Source: Atriophallophorus winterbourni (taxonomy: Eukaryota; Platyhelminthes; Trematoda; Plagiorchiida; Microphallidae). From it: a stretch of 64,000 nucleotides of DNA. Below, piece after piece: positions 57,880 through 64,000 of this stretch (positions within the stretch are counted from its first letter, which is position 1; every line of letters begins with the position of its first letter). Made by a program: the position numbers and the translations under genes. The notes beneath the pieces are model-generated. The model was not told the DNA's origin. It did no database searches and saw nothing but the letters and a program-made list of their open reading frames with translations. The DNA lies in assembly GCA_013407085.1 (NCBI GenBank), contig JACCGJ010001305.1, positions 62,001-126,000 of the forward strand. The letters are read 5' to 3'.

Positions 57880-58490
57880 TGTGTAACAACTGTGCTTTTC
57901 GAACCTGAAAACTATCGAAATTGATATCTTTTCCGTTCACGCGTGAATCGCGACTGCTGTTCATTACCGTTGTACACGTTTTGGCTACCGCGATACAATC
58001 TTCTTTGTCCTGTGCGTTTTCTCCTACCTTCGTGGAACGTTATCGTAGTAGTCAGTCTACTACAAATTGGTGAGATCGACGTAATACACGAATCCTTTGT
58101 GTACTACAAATTACTGAGACCTATATACACGCATCCTTCTTATATTTTTCCGGTATGTCAATTTTTCCGTTTCTAATAGGCGTTAATTCTTCAGGTAATT
58201 TTTGAACCTCACATTATCGTGCGTTTTTTGCTTCGATTTATCCTATCGTGTTTTAGTGGATAGAAATTTTCTTTTGCTTTGTCGTATTTGTCATGGGCGA
58301 TACTTGCCTCGCCGGTCATCACAATAACCAGTTTTATTCCACAGGACCATGAGTATTGATTCTATTTTTTAGAAACTGAATTCAGTGCTAAAAATATCTC
58401 GATTCGTATGTTATGTTCTCACAATAAACGCAGATACTCCCCAGTAAGGTGATAATACTTGTTCGCTACGAAGTCCTGGCTGCCACTGTA
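57880..58490 (+). repeat. Left LTR of the Gypsy element
   Basis: Begins TGTGTAACAAC. 57,890-58,065 matches the right LTR at 62,213-62,355: gatatcttttccgttcac, taccgcgatacaat, tgtcctgtgcgttttctcct and cgtggaacgttatcgtagta. The 3' limit is set only by the putative primer site, so it is approximate. Confidence 0.7.
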
Positions 58491-58685
58491 GGTGACCGCT
58501 ACTGTAGCCTCAAACAAGCCGTCTGAACTATCTGTACTGCAGCAACTGTTTAGTAAAATGGAAGTTTCCGGCAAAAGGCGTCTACCTTACTAATAGAGAT
58601 GCGGCGCCCGTTAAGGACATCGCACATGGACGAGTCCTTATTAAAACAACTATGGCTCTAGTGATTCCTTGAGTACGTACAAGCC

Positions 58686-58886
58686 ATGTGGGTTGTGGCG
58701 AAAAGTACCCAAGTATCTGAACTAGCGAAAAAGCGGGACAGTAGCGCAGAACGCATCCGTTCCCAAACAGCACATGCAAAAATTTCTGCAGTGACCACAG
58801 CAGAATCACGCGCACTGGGTAACCGAATCGAAGTCAGAAATGTAGACATGCTGGCTGAGGTTGAAGCTTTACGCCGTGAGGTTTGA
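58686..58886 (+). pseudogene. Gag remnant of the Gypsy element
   Basis: Short frame VAKSTQVSELAKKRDSSAER ... SRALGNRIEVRNVDMLAEVE ending before the protease. The spacing suggests most of gag is missing. Assignment rests on position. Confidence 0.45.
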
Positions 58887-59059
58887 AACCTCACACTCAA
58901 CCTCAAGCTACGATCACGGACCCCACCCCGCCAACGCTCGGTTGCTCGTTTACCGTTTCCACAGGCAATTCGGCGATGATGCGCGGCGTTGCATTAAACC
59001 TTGCTGCTAGCACACACCGCAAGCGGGAAACTCTCGGGCCGACACTTAACTATGACTAA

Positions 59060-59210
59060 TGTAGCCGGCCTAAAGAGGTTACTTCGTGTTTTCATCATCC
59101 AGGATATATCTTCAGATCGACATTTTCCGTTAGACACAGGTGCAGATGTGGATGTACTGCCGGTAGACCCCTGTGCACCGTCTAGCCCGATAATCCAACA
59201 ATTGTGAGCA
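59060..59210 (+). pseudogene. Aspartic protease remnant of the Gypsy element
   Basis: LLRVFIIQDISSDRHFPLDT, GADVDVLPVDP: the active-site D-T-G-A triad with flanking strands is preserved. It follows the gag remnant in a broken frame. Confidence 0.75.
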
Positions 59211-59579
59211 GCAAACCGATCGGTTATGACAAGCTACAATCAAAGCTGCTTGACCTTTGATTTAGGTTTGCGTCGTGAATTTCTCTGGTTTTTTACAATC
59301 GCTGTGGTTCCATTTGGAATCCGGAGGGTTGAATTCCTACACTCGTTTGACATTGTTGTAGATTCTCGGCGCTCGCATATGATAAATGGAAGTTCTCGTC
59401 TGTTAGTTCTTGGCAAGCGAGCAGAGAAGCAAGGACTTCTCCGGTTTCGAGGATTGGTGACGTTTCAAATTTGTACGTAGAATATCCGAAATGGGTACAA
59501 TCACATTTACTGCACTACTGGCTGTTACTATACCAGTAGAGCGCCATATTACCACCAGTGATCCCTCAGTTTAAGGACA

Positions 59580-60010
59580 ACCGAGCGATCACCGCCAGAG
59601 AAGTTGAGAATCGTGCGCAAAGAGTTCCAGCACAGTCTAGAATTAGGCATTATACGGCCATCTACTAGCCTTTGGTCCTCCCCCTTCGAATAGCCACGAA
59701 TAAAAACCCGAACGATTGGCGCTTGTGTGGCGCGTACCGTAGTTTGACGGTGACGGTATCCGATAGGCAAACTATTCCGCATATTCAACACGTGACAGCC
59801 AGTATCAACGGGTGTGCCATTTTCGATAAAGTGGACCTTTTTCGGGCGTACAACCAAATACCTGTAACCGAAGTAGACTTCCAAAAGACGGTCGTTACCA
59901 CGCCCTTTGAACTCTAAGATTTTGTGCGTATGCATTTCGGTCTACGCAATGCGGCTAAAACCTTCAAGCCGACCTAGACCGACAGAGACTCGATAGAGCG
60001 CGTTCGGTCG
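59580..60010 (+). pseudogene. Reverse transcriptase remnant of the Gypsy element
   Basis: NPNDWRLCGAYRSLTVTVSD, RQTIPHIQHVTASINGCAIF, DKVDLFRAYNQIPV, FQKTVVTTPFEL-stop-DFVRMHFGLRNAAKTF. The first catalytic Asp (in KVDLFRAY) is present. The later YxDD segment is missing: after RNAAKTFK the sequence jumps toward RNase H. Confidence 0.85.
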
Positions 60011-60069
60011 AGAACTATTCGCAATATATCAGGGGGTCAAACACTTCCGCCACATTCTGGAGGACAAGC

Positions 60070-60320
60070 AGTTTACCGTGTTTACTAATCTTAACCCCCT
60101 TATTCACTCAATGAGCAGATCTGCGAATGGATACTCCCCTAGAGAGACGAGACATCTGAATTTTGTTACTCAATTCACCACTGACATTCGTCATATCTCA
60201 GCTACCCAAAATCCAGTCGCGTGTGCACTCTCTAGAATAGGTGCGATACAGTTGCCATCCTCTCTCGACCTCAGCGAAAACGTTGCAGCGCAAGCTGCCG
60301 ATGCTGAAATCGCATAGCTC
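60070..60320 (+). pseudogene. RNase H remnant of the Gypsy element
   Basis: VFTNLNPLIHSM, YSPRETRHLNFVTQFTTDIR, HISATQNPVACALSRI: the C-terminal half of a Gypsy RNase H, with N where the catalytic Asp of the FTDH motif is expected. Confidence 0.75.
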
Positions 60321-60399
60321 AGGGATCCCTCTTCCCTTGTCATCAGACCTCTCCCATTGCCCGTTGGATCGCGTGATATCTTTCGCGACGTATCACAAA

Positions 60400-61420
60400 C
60401 CGCTCCCTCACCGTTTAACCCATCTGCGAGTGTTCGATACCATAAACAATCTTTCGTATCCTGGCATTCGCTCTAGCGTTAAACTAATTACGGGTACATT
60501 TATCTGACCGAAATCCAGGAGGGACATTTAGAAATGGGCTAAGGCGTGTGATGAATGCCAAAGCACGAAAATCCACCAAAGCACTAAGAGTCCATTATGA
60601 ACTTTTGTCGAGCCGGATGAGCGTTTCTTTCACATCCACGTAAACCTCGTAAACCACGTAAACCACCTTCACATGGCTGTACATACATCCTCACCTGCAT
60701 TGACCGTTTCACCTTGTAGCCCGAGGCCATTCCGCTACACAACCACTCTTTCGAGGCATTTCTCCGAACATTGGGAGGTAAAGTTCGGCTACCCGGGTAT
60801 TGCTACATCAACCAGAGGTTCCCATTTCGATGGCACTTTTACTCAATTGCTGGCTATTTTGGGTTGCTGACATCGTCGAACTACTGCCTGCCACCCTGCG
60901 GCGAATGTTATGGTGGAATGGTTGCACAGGCGAGTGAATGTACTATCGATCTTCCTCCCAGGTTTATGGTCAACCTGTAAAACTACTTTGCAACCCACCG
61001 TCTGGGAATTAACAACCAGTCTTACCATCGCTTTACCTGGTGAGTTTGTTGACCCGTTAATCAATCACGATTTGCCGATGTAGTTTACGTAGCACGCTTG
61101 TGAAATTATATGAGCCATTTCCACCACCCACCCCCGTGGCTACAGGCCAAACCATCCCACGTTCCGAAGGATTTGGAACAGTGACAGTATGTTTTTCTCC
61201 TAAACGATTTGGTGAAGCAACATCTTACCCTCTTTATGCTGGACCGTTTATAGTACTTCAGTGATTCCCAAAAACAGTTGTGATTGACCACGACGGTAGA
61301 CATGACACTGTCACGATTGACAGAGTCAACCCGGCATTTATGGAAGATACAGTTAACCCGGTTACTCCGCAAGAGCGACGGTCGGCCCCAGCACCGCCGG
61401 TAGTAACCCCTACTACACTC
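60400..61420 (+). pseudogene. Integrase and C-terminal domain remnant of the Gypsy element
   Basis: Zinc-binding HHCC region at 60,408-60,590 (LSYPGIRSSVKLIT, AKACDECQSTK). Core with STRGSHFDGTFTQLLAILGC (about 60,811-60,870), where G precedes S in place of the expected D-R-G start, and ACHPAANVMVEWLHRRV (Glu of the DDE triad present). A C-terminal part runs to VIDHDGRHDTVTIDRVNPAF. Several stops and frame changes. Confidence 0.8.
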
Positions 61421-62202
61421 ACCGCTAATTCAGAACCTGCCACCACCACGGCAACCCGTCAGGTTAGCCGATTATGTAGTACATATTTAACGCGATATTA
61501 TGGTGTATTCCCGTGCATAATTTTGCACCTCATCTTTACAACTCTGTCGTGGCCATAAACCCATGCACCAGAGACATCTTATTATTTTCCCACCTCAGAT
61601 AGACATGCACACTTCCCGCCGATGCAACCGTGGCACACAATATCCACGGAACATCGACGCTTGTCGCCAACCAAACCGGTAGCCCCAGTCATCAACAATG
61701 AGCATTCACCGTCCTACCCAATATCAGCAGACAAGGCCATTACCAGCCCGGCTTGGCACACTCATTCTATTCTTTCCAGGCGAGGCCGTTTGCCATCAAC
61801 ACTGGGGGTGCGTGGAATTCTCAACAGGGACTGTGTATTCGAGGAATCTGGTTCTTCGTTGTCATGCCTACAAATGCGCTTACATCAGCTCCTGCTGGGT
61901 TCGTAATAAGAACATACCAGGCGATTCCCACAAGCAGCCCATTCACCCAGTGTAAGACGGCCCAGGCATCACGTTCAACCCCATGAAACGTGACTTGACA
62001 TAGTCCTGGTCGGTTCTTCGTGTACCCTATTCCGGTCACCAGGGCCAATCTACCCATGCAAATCAAGTGCCTTGGCTGAATTTGGGCTGACTAGTTGGTG
62101 AGATAATATGTCCCATCCTGGAATTACCCTGCACCGTTCTGACCCTTTGACTGCCGATTCACAATCAGAAGTCTCCTCTGACCAGATTTCCTGGAGAGGG
62201 GC
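61421..62202 (+). other. 3' part of the Gypsy element before the right LTR
   Basis: Continues with a Ser/Thr/Pro-rich tail (SAPAPPVVTPTTLTANSEPA) and an RRGRLPSTLGVRGIL-like end near 61,780-61,830. The last ~370 bp are non-coding and finish in the polypurine tract. Confidence 0.5.
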
Positions 62203-62360
62203 TGTGTAGAAACATTGTTTTTGCCGAACCTAAAAAATATTGACTTTGATATATTTTCCGTTCACACGTGCTACCACGATACAATATGCATTGTCCTGTG
62301 CCTTTTCTCCTAACTTCGTGGGATGTTATCGTAGTAGTAAGTTCTACTACATATGTGATA
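62203..62360 (+). repeat. Right LTR of the Gypsy element, truncated
   Basis: Starts TGTGTAGAAAC directly after the polypurine tract and matches the first ~175 bp of the left LTR with small deletions. Similarity ends after gttctactacat near 62,352, so about two thirds of the LTR is missing. Confidence 0.7.
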
Positions 62361-63104
62361 TACCTCAAATTATTGCCAACTCATTTCAGGGAAATCAGTA
62401 TGTACATAAGCAAACTCACCAATGAGAACGCTGATAGAATGTAAAAGATTGACGTGAGAATAAGCGATGAGGAAGACCGTGTTGAAATTATCTTTTGCTA
62501 ATTGTAAGTAACCAGGAGATAATTTCAATCGCGGAAACTGACAATGAAATCTGCGATAACTCAATCGGATTCATAGAATAGACATTTCTGTGGGGTCACG
62601 CTGATAAAGTATTTCTGTAATTGTATAAGACAACGAGTGTAAAAATGTTCTGCATCTTTACGGATTGATAACCCATGATGATCACAGGCGTATAACATTT
62701 TTAAATTAGCATTTCAGTCTATTCTGCCTATCTAGTCGATTTAGCACGCGCATAATTTGAAATCGAGGGTCAGAGAATACACTTTGCTAGCCAGATAATA
62801 AAAGAGGAGATACAAAATCAGTCTATGAAATGAATGTAATCAGTAACCAAATAATTCCAATTCAATTGCTAAACTATCCTTTATCCGATTCACTGCTTGA
62901 ATTTGACAATGAGGACATTGGTTTCAAAATTAAGTAATATTAGTCCTGAACATTCAAACATATTTTTCAAGATTGTCACAGTTTCAAACCATACCTAATA
63001 GATTCTTAATATATCTAACTTTTGAGAAGAAATAGCATTATAACACCATCTGAGTCCAAAAACATGGAAACATTATGAAGATTAGTAACCCGGAGATCGG
63101 GATT
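62361..63104. other. No supported feature
   Basis: AT-rich spacer. Confidence 0.5.
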
Positions 63105-63250
63105 GGATATAACAAGATTCGCGCTTGTATGCCACTGCTGGATGAGGCTGGTACGGCCCTTAACAAGGCATGTGGATATTGGTCGTACTCTCCCTACCTG
63201 ATTAGTGTAAGCAGCACAAAACCGGTCGAGAGCTGTGTGTGGTGGTGATG
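63105..63250 (+). repeat. Degenerate hammerhead-family copy
   Basis: tgtatgccactgctggatga, ggctggtacggccc and tattggtcgtactc lead to CTACCTGATTA (core at 63,198-63,204), then a GTG/CAC stem II around taagcag, then AAAACCGGTCGAGAG. One core base (CTGATTA) and the first G of GAAA are changed. It is among the better preserved copies in layout. Confidence 0.5.
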
Positions 63251-63595
63251 CATACAAATTAGTATTTTTGTAATCAAATATAATTTATTATAATGTTACC
63301 CTATGCGGATTAAGAAAATAAAGTTCGAACGCTGTCACGTTATCTATACTTGGATGCAATGATAAATCTATAGCGTACTGTTATGTTTGGCCGATTTGCC
63401 CTCAAAGTGTTTTAATGGCGATCTGCCAACAACATCCAAAGTTATATTTTTATCACCATGTTTTCTAATCTGGTTAGCCTAGTTTATTATTAAGCGAAAT
63501 TTAAATATATTTTAATTCACAGACAATGACCAAACTCTAATTGTTGTTCCTCTGTCAACGTTTTGTATAACCAATCATTTTAGTCATCAATAAAC

Positions 63596-63808
63596 CTGAG
63601 CTTGTAATTTTCCCCCGACAAAATACAAATGTACGAAACACGTAGCAGGTTATAAATCCAATAGAAAAGAGCACTTTCATTTTCTTATGATAGTTCGGCT
63701 GATCAATTTCCAGTTGAATTTTGTTCACAATTTTTAATGTGCCAATCAGCGAACCGATGCCAATAAACAAGACGTGGAATGATTTCGAATGGAAGGATGA
63801 CACTGTCG
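63596..63808 (-). CDS. Candidate exon of an unidentified membrane protein
   Basis: Between acceptor ggttaacacgcag and donor gtttattg lies a 213-nt open frame entering and leaving in phase 1. It encodes SFHVLFIGIGSLIGTLKIVN, KIQLEIDQPNYHKKMKVLFS and IGFITCYVFRTFVFCRGKIT: two hydrophobic segments joined by a charged loop. If the donor is not used the frame stops at 63,555. No partner exon is visible in the window, so the gene would extend past the right edge. I do not recognise the family. Confidence 0.35.
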
Positions 63809-64000
63809 CTGCGTGTTAACCGCAACGTTGACTTAAAAGCGAAATGCCTTCATGTGGTTTCACTAGGGTTGTATTAGCCAAATAATTTATTGGCTCTTGA
63901 TTGTAACTAAACTACGCTTATTGATCCGTTTGAAATGTTATATACTAAAGAAGTTTCTCTAGATTATTCTGTGGAATATGTTATATATGATGTATATGCC

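Larger units (their letters stand above)
57880..62360 (+). mobile_element. CsRn1-like Gypsy LTR retrotransposon, decayed
   Basis: Order: left LTR from 57,880 (TGTGTAAC), primer-site region near 58,491, gag remnant, protease, RT, RNase H, integrase, polypurine tract GGAGAGGGG at about 62,193-62,201, and a truncated right LTR from 62,203 (TGTGTAGA). The domain order (integrase last) is Ty3/Gypsy. The leader after the left LTR, ggtgaccgctac, resembles a decayed tRNA-Trp-type primer site, which CsRn1 relatives use. The body contains many stops and frameshifts and a deletion in RT. No target duplication is evident. Confidence 0.85.

Overview
This window is AT-rich animal nuclear DNA with short exons, GT-AG introns and many decayed retroelements. 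The combination points to a parasitic flatworm, most likely a trematode: a CsRn1-type Gypsy element, CR1-like and RTE/SR2-like LINEs, a divergent intronless rhodopsin-family receptor, and a ~240-bp repeat carrying hammerhead ribozymes comparable to the schistosome SM-alpha repeats. The species cannot be named from sequence alone.

Layout. 1-13.4 kb, minus strand: the 5' part of a filamin gene. Six phase-compatible coding exons give CH1, CH2 and the first two Ig-like repeats; the gene runs off the left edge. Two further in-phase candidate exons suggest isoforms, one inserted in the CH1-CH2 linker and one giving an alternative start without the actin-binding domain. 10.9-21.4 kb: copies of an unclassified dispersed repeat (called R2 here) and a ~560-bp palindrome carrying one hammerhead motif per arm. 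22.8-25.9 kb: a long broken CR1-like LINE (copy A). 27-48 kb: a graveyard of LINE fragments (CR1-like copies C, D, E, F, G, H and one RTE-like), loose LINE 3' tails, hammerhead-repeat remnants and a clean 363-bp RTE insertion with a 12-bp target-site duplication. 50.4-51.5 kb, minus strand: an intact intronless seven-transmembrane receptor. 54.2-57.7 kb: a second long CR1-like LINE (copy B), with ORF1, carrying a foldback sequence in place of part of ORF2. 57.9-62.4 kb: a decayed CsRn1-like Gypsy element. 63.6-63.8 kb: one candidate exon of a membrane protein whose gene would extend off the right edge.

Only filamin and the receptor look like functional protein genes. The most unusual feature is the hammerhead family. 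The copy at 17,063-17,118 keeps the catalytic core, a two-part stem I and a minimal self-complementary stem III, and it lies in one arm of a large palindrome. At least nine other copies, mostly degenerate, are scattered through the window, and two sites preserve a unit spacing of about 230-241 bp.
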